Assembly (NCBI GenBank): GCA_050949725.1 | Contig: JBMNGH010000001.1 | Coordinates: 62,001-126,000, forward strand | DNA length: 64,000 nt | Direction of reading: 5' to 3' | Source: JBMNGH01 sp050949725 | GTDB taxonomy: Bacteria; Bacillota; Thermosediminibacteria; Thermosediminibacterales; Tepidanaerobacteraceae | Shown here: piece after piece, positions 50,000-58,807 of the stretch | How positions within the stretch are numbered: position 1 is the stretch's first letter | How the letters are laid out: every line of letters starts with the position of its first letter | Notes under the pieces: model-generated | Databases searched by the model: none | The model's input: the letters and a program-made list of their open reading frames with translations, nothing else | What the model was told of the DNA's origin: nothing | Made by a program: the position numbers and the translations under genes

Positions 50000-51088
50000 A
50001 TGAGAAAAATTACCGTAAAACTAGGCAATAGGTCATATCAGATTTTTATTCAATATGGTCTGTTAGATGCTGTTTCCGAACAAATATCTCATATACTAGG
50101 CAAGCCAAGGATTATGGTTATAACAGATTATAATGTGGGCACACTGTATGCGGATAAACTCACCAAAAACCTTACAGATTCCGGCTTTGATGTATTTTTG
50201 GCACAGGTCCCCGCTGGGGAAAGAAGTAAATCAATCGATACAGCCGAGAATCTTTACAGTTTTGCTTTGGAACATAATATGGATAGAACTTCTGTAATAT
50301 TGGCTTTAGGCGGTGGTGCCATAGGAGACTTGGCGGGATTTGTCGCTGCGACATATATGAGGGGGATAGGATTTATACAAGTTCCAACATCCCTTTTAGC
50401 ACAGGTTGACAGCAGTGTTGGCGGTAAAGTGGCAGTAAATTTGAATCGGGTAAAAAATATAATAGGAGCCTTTTACCAACCCCAAATGGTACTGATTGAT
50501 CCAAAAGTGCTTAAGACGATTCCTGACAGGGCATATAGAGAAGGTATGGCAGAGGTAATTAAATGCGGAATCGTATATGATGAGGATTTTTTTTGTTGGC
50601 TGGAGCAAAAGGATCTAGGCCGGTTAAGCAAAGAAGATATAATTCATGTAATCCAGAGGTCATGTCAAATAAAATCTGAAATTGTATCTTGTGACGAGAC
50701 AGAAAACGGCCTGCGGGCTGTTTTAAATTTCGGCCATACTGTAGGCCATGCACTTGAGTCACTACTGGGGCAAGGAGTTTTATTGCACGGCGAAGCCGTT
50801 GCCCTCGGCATGATAATAGAAACTAAAATAGCCTTAAACAGAGGGCTGATTGACCGTGAAACTCATGATAGAATTCTAACCTTGATAAAATCAATAACCC
50901 CAGTGACTATTCACCGTGGTATTGATGTTGAGTCATTAATCTATTTGATGAAATTCGACAAAAAAAATACGGCAGGAAATATTACTTTTATACTCCCCCA
51001 AAAGATAGGAACTGTCAAGAAATACAATGATATAACACGGGAAGAAATCACCAATGCCTTAAAAGAGATGAATTCAGCCAATTTATAA
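50000..51088 (+). CDS. aroB: 3-dehydroquinate synthase AroB
   Basis: AroB cyclises DAHP to 3-dehydroquinate using NAD and a divalent metal. The 362-residue protein has ALGGGAIGDLAGFVAATYMRG, QVPTSLLAQVDSSVGGK, the metal-binding EGMAEVIKCG, and two His sites in LNFGHTVGHALES and LLHGEAVALGM. The ATG at 50000 follows GGTGG; the upstream ATG at 49979 is less well placed. It follows the small gene by 32 bp. Confidence 0.96.
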   Translation: MRKITVKLGNRSYQIFIQYGLLDAVSEQISHILGKPRIMVITDYNVGTLYADKLTKNLTDSGFDVFLAQVPAGERSKSIDTAENLYSFALEHNMDRTSVILALGGGAIGDLAGFVAATYMRGIGFIQVPTSLLAQVDSSVGGKVAVNLNRVKNIIGAFYQPQMVLIDPKVLKTIPDRAYREGMAEVIKCGIVYDEDFFCWLEQKDLGRLSKEDIIHVIQRSCQIKSEIVSCDETENGLRAVLNFGHTVGHALESLLGQGVLLHGEAVALGMIIETKIALNRGLIDRETHDRILTLIKSITPVTIHRGIDVESLIYLMKFDKKNTAGNITFILPQKIGTVKKYNDITREEITNALKEMNSANL

Positions 51089-51236
51089 TATTATGCCTAA
51101 TTATCAAGGTTATCTTTCTAGCAGGAATGTTTTATTTAGTGTAGAATATATATATTGTATAGCACAATTAGGCAATATACGAGAAAAACCGAACATTAAA
51201 GACAACTAAATGTTCAATATATTGGGAGGTATTGGG

Positions 51237-52325
51237 ATGAGTGAGAAAATAACTGTTTCGGTTATCAAAGCCGATATAGGGGGATATGTGGGACATTGTG
51301 ATGTCCATCCCACCCTGCTGAAAGAGGCAGAAAGATGCCTTGCTAAAAAGGGAAAGGATCTTCTGGTTGATTTTAAAGTGGCTCATGTTGGTGATGACAT
51401 CAATTTAATCATGACACACCGCAAAGGGGTTGATTGTGAACAAATCCACCGCCTTGCATGGGATACATTTGTCTCTTGTACCTGTATTTCAAAGGATACA
51501 AAGATGTATGGAGCAGGTCAAGACCTTTTATCTGATGCGTTTTCAGGAAATATCAAAGGCTTAGGCCCAGGAATTGCTGAGATGGAATTTGAGGAGAGAC
51601 CAAGCGAGCCAATAATAGTTTTTATGGCTGACAAAACTGAGCCTGGTGCATGGAATCTCCCGATTTACAAGATGTTTGCGGATCCATTTAATACGATAGG
51701 TCTTGTAATCGACCCGAAAATGCACGATGGGTTCAAGTTTGAGGTCTTGGACCTTATAGAAAACAAAAAAGTGCTCTTTGAATGTCCCCAAGAGCTATAT
51801 GACCTACTCATATTTTTAGGTGCGCCCGATCGTTACTCTGTTAAAGCTGTATACACAAAAAAAGATAAAATAGCAGCTGTATCATCAACTCAAAGATTAA
51901 ACCTTATGGCAGGAAGGTACATAGGGAAAGATGACCCTGTGCTTATAGTGAGGTGCCAGAGTGGTCTTCCTGCAGTCGGTGAGGTATTGGAACCTTTTGC
52001 AAACCCTCATATTGTAGCAGGTTGGATGAGAGGCTCTCACAACGGTCCGCTTATGCCGGTTTCTCAAAAGAACTCCACACCCACGCGTTTTGACGGGCCT
52101 CCTCGAGTAATAGCTTTGGGCTTCCAGCTGGCGGACGGAAAGCTTATTGGTCCACAAGACCTATTTGCAGATGTGGCTTTTGACAGAGCTCGCAAAAAGG
52201 CACTGGATGTTGCCGACTATTTGAGACAGTTAGGGCCATTTGAACCACATAGACTTCCTTTAGACGAAATGGAGTATACAACTATGCCTCAAGTTATGGA
52301 AAAATTGAAAGATAGATTTTCATAA
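51237..52325 (+). CDS. fbp: class V fructose-1,6-bisphosphate aldolase/phosphatase
   Basis: This bifunctional enzyme of archaea and deep-branching bacteria joins triose phosphates and dephosphorylates the product to fructose-6-phosphate, which makes gluconeogenesis one-way. The 363-residue protein has SVIKADIGGYVGH, VAHVGDDINLIMTH, TKMYGAGQDLLSDAFSGN and GPPRVIALGFQL. Such enzymes are common in thermophilic and acetogenic anaerobes, consistent with growth on amino acids. The ATG at 51237 follows GGGAGG. A terminator follows. Confidence 0.94.
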   Translation: MSEKITVSVIKADIGGYVGHCDVHPTLLKEAERCLAKKGKDLLVDFKVAHVGDDINLIMTHRKGVDCEQIHRLAWDTFVSCTCISKDTKMYGAGQDLLSDAFSGNIKGLGPGIAEMEFEERPSEPIIVFMADKTEPGAWNLPIYKMFADPFNTIGLVIDPKMHDGFKFEVLDLIENKKVLFECPQELYDLLIFLGAPDRYSVKAVYTKKDKIAAVSSTQRLNLMAGRYIGKDDPVLIVRCQSGLPAVGEVLEPFANPHIVAGWMRGSHNGPLMPVSQKNSTPTRFDGPPRVIALGFQLADGKLIGPQDLFADVAFDRARKKALDVADYLRQLGPFEPHRLPLDEMEYTTMPQVMEKLKDRFS

Positions 52326-52356
52326 GTAAATAAACAAAAATATTATATTTTGGTTG

Positions 52357-52380
52357 GGCAGACTGTCGGTCTGCCTTTTT
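52357..52380 (+). terminator. rho-independent terminator of fbp
   Basis: The perfect stem GGCAGAC/GTCTGCC (52357-52363, 52369-52375) closes a five-base loop and is followed by T5. Confidence 0.92.
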
Positions 52381-52434
52381 ATATGGTAAAATTAAGAAAA
52401 CATGACTTGCGAAATATGGATTGGAGGTATTTAT

Positions 52435-53238
52435 ATGGATTTGAGAGCTGATATCGGCGTATTTGGAGGTTCTGGCTTCTACTCTTTTTTAGAAGATGTT
52501 AAGCAGATTACAGTAGAAACCCCTTATGGTGCGCCCAGTGATAAGATAGCACTAGCCAAAATAGGGGATAAGACCGTGGCTTTTTTACCTAGACACGGTA
52601 AATCACATAGCTTACCACCACATATGATAAATTACAGAGCAAACATATATGCGATGAAAAAACTCGGGGTTACTAGGATATTAGGGCCGTGTGCGTCGGG
52701 AAGCCTTCAACCGGATGTCAAGCCCGGAGATTTTGTAATATGTGACCAGTTCGTCAATAGGACGTGGGGCAGGAAAGACACATTTTATGATGGCCCCATT
52801 ACAACACATATAGCTGGTGCTGAGCCATATTGCCCGGAACTAAGGCAAATAGCAATAACAGTGGCAAAACAAAAAGGATTGCCTGTTCATGAAAGAGGTA
52901 CTGTGGTAGTTGTACAAGGGCCTCGCTTTTCAACAAAAGCGGAAAGTAGAGAGTTTTCAAGTCACGGTTGGGAAGTAATAAATATGACCCAATATCCTGA
53001 GGTTGTATTAGCCAGAGAACTGGAGATTTGTTATGTGAACATAACACTTATTACGGATTACGATGCTGGTTTAGAGGGCAATGAGGAGATTAAACCGGTT
53101 AGCCATGACATGGTGCTCAAAGTGTTTAATGAGAACACTGAAAAACTAAAGGCCTTACTATACGATATTATTACAAGGATCCCCAAAGACAGAAACTGCA
53201 AATGTGGTGAAGAATTAAAATCGGCGAGAATGAATTAA
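52435..53238 (+). CDS. mtnP: S-methyl-5'-thioadenosine phosphorylase MtnP
   Basis: MtnP splits methylthioadenosine, a by-product of polyamine and other SAM-using reactions, into adenine and methylthioribose-1-phosphate, the substrate of MtnA. The 267-residue protein has GVFGGSGFYSFL, FLPRHGKSHSLPPHMINYRAN, QGPRFSTKAESR and NMTQYPEVVLARE with ITDYDAG, the bacterial MTAP pattern. The ATG at 52435 follows GGAGG; an upstream ATG at 52402 has no site. Confidence 0.92.
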   Translation: MDLRADIGVFGGSGFYSFLEDVKQITVETPYGAPSDKIALAKIGDKTVAFLPRHGKSHSLPPHMINYRANIYAMKKLGVTRILGPCASGSLQPDVKPGDFVICDQFVNRTWGRKDTFYDGPITTHIAGAEPYCPELRQIAITVAKQKGLPVHERGTVVVVQGPRFSTKAESREFSSHGWEVINMTQYPEVVLARELEICYVNITLITDYDAGLEGNEEIKPVSHDMVLKVFNENTEKLKALLYDIITRIPKDRNCKCGEELKSARMN

Positions 53239-53328
53239 ATCGCTAGCTGCGGGATTTTCATTGCACAAAATTTTCAATTGTAATATAATAAACGAAGTAG
53301 AATTTTGCCTTTGGGAGAGAGTCGAATT

Positions 53329-54909
53329 ATGCCAAAAAAGATAGCTACAAAATCCAAGGTCGACTATCGACTTTTACATAAGAGGAAGATAACGGATTAT
53401 TTAGATTCTCTTAAAGACAAGAAACATACAGTCGGTCAAATGGACGAATTTATGAAAAAACTCTTCAGAATGGGAGACCAAGTTGTACCGATATGCCTTT
53501 CAAAGCTAAAGCAAAATGATGAAAAACTTGCTCCTGTAATATGCTATGCACTGGAATTTGCCGATGATTCAAGTTTGGTTGAACCGTTGTTAAATATTCT
53601 CTTAATGCCTGATGTCTCGGATAAAGTCAAAGCAAGGATCTTGACAGTGCTGTATCATTATGGCATAGATGCGGGTGACCTTCCGCTTGATATCATCATG
53701 AACGACTTTGATAAAGTCGCTTCGGAATCACTTGAAGAAATGTTGAATGACATTGATGAAGACTTTTTTTTAATCCCGTATATCTTAGATGACCTAGAAG
53801 AATTTACGAATGAAATGAAAATTGCATATATAAAGGATATCGGTGATAGAAGGGATGAAAGAGCCATTCCCTTGCTTGAAATAATAGCATCGATTAAAGA
53901 TTTGCGAATAGCGGAAGAATCTGTAAGGGCCTTAGGCAGGATAAAATCGGGGAAAGCCCTGTTTGCACTCAACAAACTTAACCATATCGTTGCTGATGAT
54001 TCTGTAAAAAAGGTGATCGAACGGGAATCTCAGAGACTAAAATTCAGTGGTATTACGATGGAAATTTGCTTGCCTCCTGTAAAGCTTAAAAAACCAGTGA
54101 AAATAATTATTTCATCAATAGATGGGCATGGCAGCAGAGCACTTTGGATTGCGTGGAAAAACCCATTGATTCGCCGAAAGCTCACATCAATGAATTTGCT
54201 TTTAAATGCTGGTTTTGGAATAAAGGACTGTTGGGGTTCTTCCAGAATAAGTGCCAGAGAATTCAACTCATCTGTTAAAGGTTTGTCCAAAACCACGGTT
54301 ATTGCAGAATGTGATATAAACTACGCAACTACCCTCATGAGGGATGCACTTTATTGGAATGAAAAGAATAAAACCGAAATCCCATACCAGTTTTATTTTT
54401 GGAAGCATATTTTGGAACAAACATATAATTTAAAACCAGAACCTTATAAGCCATCTTTTAGTGAATACGATATGGATGAAATTGCAACCAGTGAGGAATA
54501 TTTGAAGAAAACGTTTGAACTGTTTGATTTAAGCATTTTCAACGATTGGTTCATAGCTGTGCCTAGGGTTTACGACTATGCAGACGAGAATAGGACAAAA
54601 AAAGGTTATAACCTAAAAAGACTTTCTGGTAAAAGGGCAGAAAAGCTTTTTTCTACTTTTTCAACTGAACTCATTGAACCAAATATCAATTCATTAAAAA
54701 GAATGTTGGAACTGTCAGCAGACTTTCTCAAAAGGGCCGGACAGCACGAACTAGCCAAGACCGTTCTATATGCCCACATTAACATAGATAGCAAGCCTCT
54801 CTATGATAATCCTTTTATTCAAAGGATTATCATAGAAAGCATCAGGGTGGCTCTTAACAACATGAAAAACGGTTTTGATATGAGAGTAAATCCCGATGCA
54901 TTTGATTAA
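53329..54909 (+). CDS. HEAT-repeat protein of unknown function
   Basis: The 526-residue protein starts with a basic segment (MPKKIATKSK). Residues about 30-240 are helical HEAT/PBS-lyase-type repeats, for example RRDERAIPLLEIIASIKDLRIAEESVRALGRI-like units. The second half (about 250-526) has no motif I recognise; it contains ISSIDGHGSRALWIAWKNP, a long Tyr/Trp-rich stretch and predicted helices. No signal or membrane segment is seen. GGAGAG precedes the ATG. It stands between mtnP and metK, whose start is 62 bp on, but nothing shows a shared function. Confidence 0.8.
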   Translation: MPKKIATKSKVDYRLLHKRKITDYLDSLKDKKHTVGQMDEFMKKLFRMGDQVVPICLSKLKQNDEKLAPVICYALEFADDSSLVEPLLNILLMPDVSDKVKARILTVLYHYGIDAGDLPLDIIMNDFDKVASESLEEMLNDIDEDFFLIPYILDDLEEFTNEMKIAYIKDIGDRRDERAIPLLEIIASIKDLRIAEESVRALGRIKSGKALFALNKLNHIVADDSVKKVIERESQRLKFSGITMEICLPPVKLKKPVKIIISSIDGHGSRALWIAWKNPLIRRKLTSMNLLLNAGFGIKDCWGSSRISAREFNSSVKGLSKTTVIAECDINYATTLMRDALYWNEKNKTEIPYQFYFWKHILEQTYNLKPEPYKPSFSEYDMDEIATSEEYLKKTFELFDLSIFNDWFIAVPRVYDYADENRTKKGYNLKRLSGKRAEKLFSTFSTELIEPNINSLKRMLELSADFLKRAGQHELAKTVLYAHINIDSKPLYDNPFIQRIIIESIRVALNNMKNGFDMRVNPDAFD

Positions 54910-54971
54910 AACTTACGAAAAAAAAAGATGTAATATTTAATTAAAATTGTTATAAAATAGGAGGTTTAAGA

Positions 54972-56168
54972 TTGAGCAAAAATTTTCTTTTTACATCAGA
55001 ATCTGTGACAGAAGGCCATCCTGATAAGGTATGTGACCAGATTGCAGACTCAATATTAGATTCCATACTCAAAAAAGATCCCCTTGCAAGGGTAGCATGT
55101 GAGGTGTCCGTTACTACCGGATTAATTCTGGTGATGGGAGAAATAACCACTGAGTGCTACGTTGATATACCGAAGATTGCGCGTGAGACGGTTAGAGATA
55201 TTGGTTATACTAGGGCGAAGTACGGTTTCGACTGCGATACTTGCGCTGTCATTACATCTATAAACGAACAATCACCCGATATTGCAATGGGTGTAGACTA
55301 TGCTTTTGAAGTTAGAGAAGCTGGCCAGCTCCAAAGTGAATTGGACAAGGTTGGCGCCGGAGATCAGGGAATGATGTTTGGATTTGCAGTAGATGAAACC
55401 CCTGAGCTAATGCCTTTACCAATTTCGCTTGCACACAAGCTTGCCAAAAGGCTGGCAGAAGTGAGAAAACAAGGTTTAGTACCATATCTTAGACCCGACG
55501 GTAAGACACAGGTTACAGTTCAATATGAAAATTCTAAACCCGTTAGGGTGGACAAGGTAGTTGTATCTGCTCAGCATAAATCTACTGTGGGGTTGATCGA
55601 GCTAAAAGATGACATTATTGAAACAGTTATCAAGCCCATTTTGCCGGAAAATCTAATTGATAAAAATACTGAAGTTTACGTAAACCCTACCGGTAGATTC
55701 GTCATAGGTGGTCCTCACGGAGACTCCGGTCTTACCGGTCGCAAGATCATTGTTGATACGTATGGTGGTTATGCACGGCATGGCGGAGGTTCTTTTTCTG
55801 GAAAAGACCCTACAAAAGTCGACCGTTCGGCGACATATGCAGCCAGATATGTGGCAAAAAACATTGTTGCAGCAGGCCTCGCATCTAAATGTGAGGTTCA
55901 GGTCGCTTATGCAATTGGCGTCTCGCGACCAGTTTCAGTAATGGTTGATACTTTTGGAACAGGGATAATACCTGATGAAAAAATTGAGGAGCTTGTCCTT
56001 AAGACATTTGATTTACGACCGGCAGCAATTATTTTAGATCTAGCTCTTAGAAAACCTGTATACAGACAAGTAGCCGCGTATGGCCATTTTGGAAGGCCTG
56101 ACCTGAATCTGTCATGGGAAAGAACAGATAAAGCAGAGACATTGAAGAAAGAAGCGAGCAGTCTTTAA
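54972..56168 (+). CDS. metK: S-adenosylmethionine synthetase MetK
   Basis: MetK makes SAM from methionine and ATP. The 398-residue protein has TSESVTEGHPDKVCDQIADSILD, GAGDQGMMFGFA, GPHGDSGLTGRK and GGGSFSGKDPTKVDRSAAYAAR-like (here SATYAARYVAK). A TTG start follows GGAGG. No SAM-binding riboswitch is evident in the 62-bp gap upstream. Confidence 0.97.
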   Translation: MSKNFLFTSESVTEGHPDKVCDQIADSILDSILKKDPLARVACEVSVTTGLILVMGEITTECYVDIPKIARETVRDIGYTRAKYGFDCDTCAVITSINEQSPDIAMGVDYAFEVREAGQLQSELDKVGAGDQGMMFGFAVDETPELMPLPISLAHKLAKRLAEVRKQGLVPYLRPDGKTQVTVQYENSKPVRVDKVVVSAQHKSTVGLIELKDDIIETVIKPILPENLIDKNTEVYVNPTGRFVIGGPHGDSGLTGRKIIVDTYGGYARHGGGSFSGKDPTKVDRSATYAARYVAKNIVAAGLASKCEVQVAYAIGVSRPVSVMVDTFGTGIIPDEKIEELVLKTFDLRPAAIILDLALRKPVYRQVAAYGHFGRPDLNLSWERTDKAETLKKEASSL

Positions 56169-56197
56169 AAAGGTTGCTCTATAAAGGGTGATAGTAT

Positions 56198-57349
56198 TTG
56201 TTTGAGCCGCATCTTGATTCTTCATATCTCAACAAATTAATTAAATCTACAATTGAGGCTGTTGAGAAAAGCCAGGTTGAAATATATAATATTTCTGAGC
56301 ATGCAAACCAGGAATGTGAGCGCTTAAAAATCCAGTTGGAAGACGTTAAGCAAAAAGTAAAAGATGTTATAAAGAAGGTAGATAAATTACAAAAACAGGA
56401 AGTAATTGCAAAACACAGGCTTATGATAGTTAGCAAAAATTTAAAAAACTATGGAGAAGAAGATATCAAAGATGCGTATGAAAAAGCAAAAAATATACAG
56501 CTCGATCTTATGCTTGAAAAAGAGAGAGAAGCTCAGTTAAGATTAAAGCGAAATGAGATTGAGAAAAGTTATAGGAACATGTCCAGGATTCTAAGACAGT
56601 CTGAACATCTCAACTTAAAGGTAGGAGTTGTTCTAAATTACCTGAAAACCAATTTGAAGGGAATTTCCAAGCATTTATCCGGGATCGCACAAAAAGAATA
56701 CTTTGCGGAACAGATTATAAGGGCTCAGGAAGAAGAACGCAAGAGGATATCAAGGGATATTCATGACGGTCCGGCTCAAATGCTCGCAAATATGATTATA
56801 CAGATAGAATTGTGTGAACGGATTTGTGAGGATAAACCCGAACATTCTATAAGAGAATTAAAGGAATTAAAACATAAGGTGAGATCTTCTTTAAAAGAGA
56901 TCCGAAAGATCATTTTTGACTTGAGGCCGTCCGCACTTGATGATTTAGGTCTAGAATCCGTTGTGCAGAGGTACTGCGCTGAGTTCCAAGAAGAAACAGG
57001 GATTAATACCGTTTTTAAAATGCTAGGTGACAGGAAAAGAGCAGACGGCATTATCGAAGTGACACTGTTCAGGATAATTCAAGAAGCCCTTTCGAATATC
57101 AAAAAACACTCCGGAGCAAAAAATGTTCTCGTCAGGCTCGAATTGAAGTGTGACAAGATAAGAATGATAGTATCTGATGATGGCAGGGGCTTTGAATTCG
57201 ATAGGGAAAGAATCTTGAAGACGCAGGACCATTTTGGTATTGTCAACATAAAAGAAAGGGTAGAACTTTTGGGCGGTTCTGTAGAAATAAAAACATCGCC
57301 AGGGGCTGGAACAAGTATCAATGTGATGGTTCCTTTAAGTAAGAGTTAG
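56198..57349 (+). CDS. degS: DegS-like sensor histidine kinase
   Basis: The 383-residue cytoplasmic kinase has a long coiled coil (about 20-165), as in DegS. The HisKA_3 domain carries the phosphorylated His in SRDIHDGPAQMLANM, near residue 187. The HATPase domain has FRIIQEALSNIKKHSGA (N box) and SDDGRGFEF, GIVNIKERVELLGG. No membrane segment is present, as in DegS. A TTG start follows GGGTGAT. The response regulator gene starts 13 bp after. Confidence 0.93.
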   Translation: MFEPHLDSSYLNKLIKSTIEAVEKSQVEIYNISEHANQECERLKIQLEDVKQKVKDVIKKVDKLQKQEVIAKHRLMIVSKNLKNYGEEDIKDAYEKAKNIQLDLMLEKEREAQLRLKRNEIEKSYRNMSRILRQSEHLNLKVGVVLNYLKTNLKGISKHLSGIAQKEYFAEQIIRAQEEERKRISRDIHDGPAQMLANMIIQIELCERICEDKPEHSIRELKELKHKVRSSLKEIRKIIFDLRPSALDDLGLESVVQRYCAEFQEETGINTVFKMLGDRKRADGIIEVTLFRIIQEALSNIKKHSGAKNVLVRLELKCDKIRMIVSDDGRGFEFDRERILKTQDHFGIVNIKERVELLGGSVEIKTSPGAGTSINVMVPLSKS

Positions 57350-57361
57350 GGAGTGAAGTAG

Positions 57362-58003
57362 TTGAGCGATATTTCATTAGTTCTTGCAGATGACCACGTG
57401 CTCGTGAGAAAAGGGCTTAGAAAGATCTTAGAGATGGAAAAGGATTTTAAAGTGGTCGGAGAAGCCTCAGATGGCGAGGAAGCCCTTGAGCAAGTAAAAA
57501 AAACGAAACCCGACGTGCTTTTGCTCGATATTAACATGCCAAAAATGAATGGTTTGGAGGTTGTAAAAACCTTAAAAAGAGATGGGTGTAGCACGAAAAT
57601 AATCATACTTACTGTATACGACGACAGAGAATACTTACTTGAACTGATTAGAGTAGGTATAGCAGGTTACATTTTAAAAGATATTGAGCCACATAACCTG
57701 ATTGAAGCGGTAAGATATGTTAAAAGTGGAGAAACATACATACAACCTACCTTGAGTAAAGCGCTGATTTCTGAGTACAATAGGATGATGCAACCGGTAT
57801 CCGGATCCGCAAAACATCTTACACCAAGAGAAAAAGAGGTTCTTGCATTTATATCAGAAGGCATGAGCAACGCTGAAATCTCCGAGAGCCTTGGTATAAG
57901 CGAAAAAACGGTAAAAAACCATGTCAGCAGTATCTTGAGAAAATTAGAACTAATGGATAGGACCCAAGCAGCAATTTATGCGTTAAAAAACAAACTTGTA
58001 TAG
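57362..58003 (+). CDS. degU: DegU-like response regulator
   Basis: The 213-residue regulator has a receiver domain with the Asp pair in LADDHVLVRKG, the phosphorylated Asp in VLLLDINMPKMNG, and Thr/Lys in ILTVYDD and GYILKDI. The C-terminal LuxR/NarL-type helix-turn-helix is LTPREKEVLAFISEGMSNAEISESLGISEKTVKNHVSSIL-type (split here for length). A TTG start follows GGGAGTGA. It forms a two-component pair with the kinase before it. Confidence 0.94.
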   Translation: MSDISLVLADDHVLVRKGLRKILEMEKDFKVVGEASDGEEALEQVKKTKPDVLLLDINMPKMNGLEVVKTLKRDGCSTKIIILTVYDDREYLLELIRVGIAGYILKDIEPHNLIEAVRYVKSGETYIQPTLSKALISEYNRMMQPVSGSAKHLTPREKEVLAFISEGMSNAEISESLGISEKTVKNHVSSILRKLELMDRTQAAIYALKNKLV

Positions 58004-58079
58004 TATTTATATAAGCACCCCTCGAATATATTGATATATATAGTCTTTTTAAGTCAGAAGTTCAAAAGGGGTGTGCAAA

Positions 58080-58541
58080 TTGGTTGATGGTTTAGACTTA
58101 AAACTTACCATTCTGACATTTTTAGCTATCCTTGGTGTTATATTCATTTTTCAAAACATAGTTGCACTTTTATTCAACAAACAGACTGTTATACAAATGA
58201 ATGGGATAGTTTTGGCTGTAAGGGATGCGCAGGATTATATAGAGGGTTTAGTAGAAAACATTTTTCGACAGCCGAGGGCTGATCAAATTGAAGAGTTATG
58301 GGTAGTAGATTGTGGGTCTTCAGATTACACAGCTGAAATACTTGAGAGATTATCACTTAGATTTTCCGGCCTAAAGGTAGCTTACTTTAAAGATATTGTG
58401 CCCAAAGAGGCGTTTAAAGAAATTATTGATATTACCAACAGGTCAAGGATCTTCTTTATGGACCTCACTTCATTGAGACCAGACGAGATTAAAAACAGAC
58501 ATTTTTTTTATGCAATCAAAAAAACGTCGGAATGGGTCTAA
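58080..58541 (+). CDS. small membrane protein with glycosyltransferase-2-like domain
   Basis: The 153-residue protein has one hydrophobic N-terminal segment (about 8-32). The rest looks like the first part of a GT-A fold, with VLAVRDAQDYIEGLVENIFRQP and ELWVVDCGSSDYTAEILERL, where family 2 glycosyltransferases have a nucleotide-binding VxxxDxSxDxT pattern. It is only about half a catalytic domain, so it is either a truncated gene or a non-catalytic relative. I do not know its function. The TTG at 58080 follows GGGGTG. It is in line with degS-degU and ends at a terminator. Confidence 0.62.
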   Translation: MVDGLDLKLTILTFLAILGVIFIFQNIVALLFNKQTVIQMNGIVLAVRDAQDYIEGLVENIFRQPRADQIEELWVVDCGSSDYTAEILERLSLRFSGLKVAYFKDIVPKEAFKEIIDITNRSRIFFMDLTSLRPDEIKNRHFFYAIKKTSEWV

Positions 58542-58677
58542 AATACTATTAATTATGGGACAATTGAGTTATATCTTTTTGTCGAGATTTGGATTATAAT
58601 ATAAACTAAATTAAGCCCTATTAATTGATTTACCCCTTAGTTCTATTTTTTTAAGCCCCCCTTTCTTTCGTGGTTTT

Positions 58678-58705
58678 GACCCTAGAAAGTAAGGGTCTTT
58701 TTTTT
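58678..58705 (+). terminator. rho-independent terminator
   Basis: GACCCT/AGGGTC (58678-58683, 58692-58697) is followed by T8. It ends the degS-degU transcript. Confidence 0.9.
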
Positions 58706-58807
58706 ATTTAAATAAAGGATAAATTATATTAGTGTAGAAGTAAATACATAGATAGATAATAATAATAACAGTTAAACAGATAAAAACAGGAACAATGGGG
58801 GACTTTG

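Noticed and set aside
54910..54971. Possible SAM riboswitch upstream of metK
   Set aside because: Only 62 bases are available and no SAM-I or SAM-II motif is present. The mtnA upstream gap was checked with the same result.
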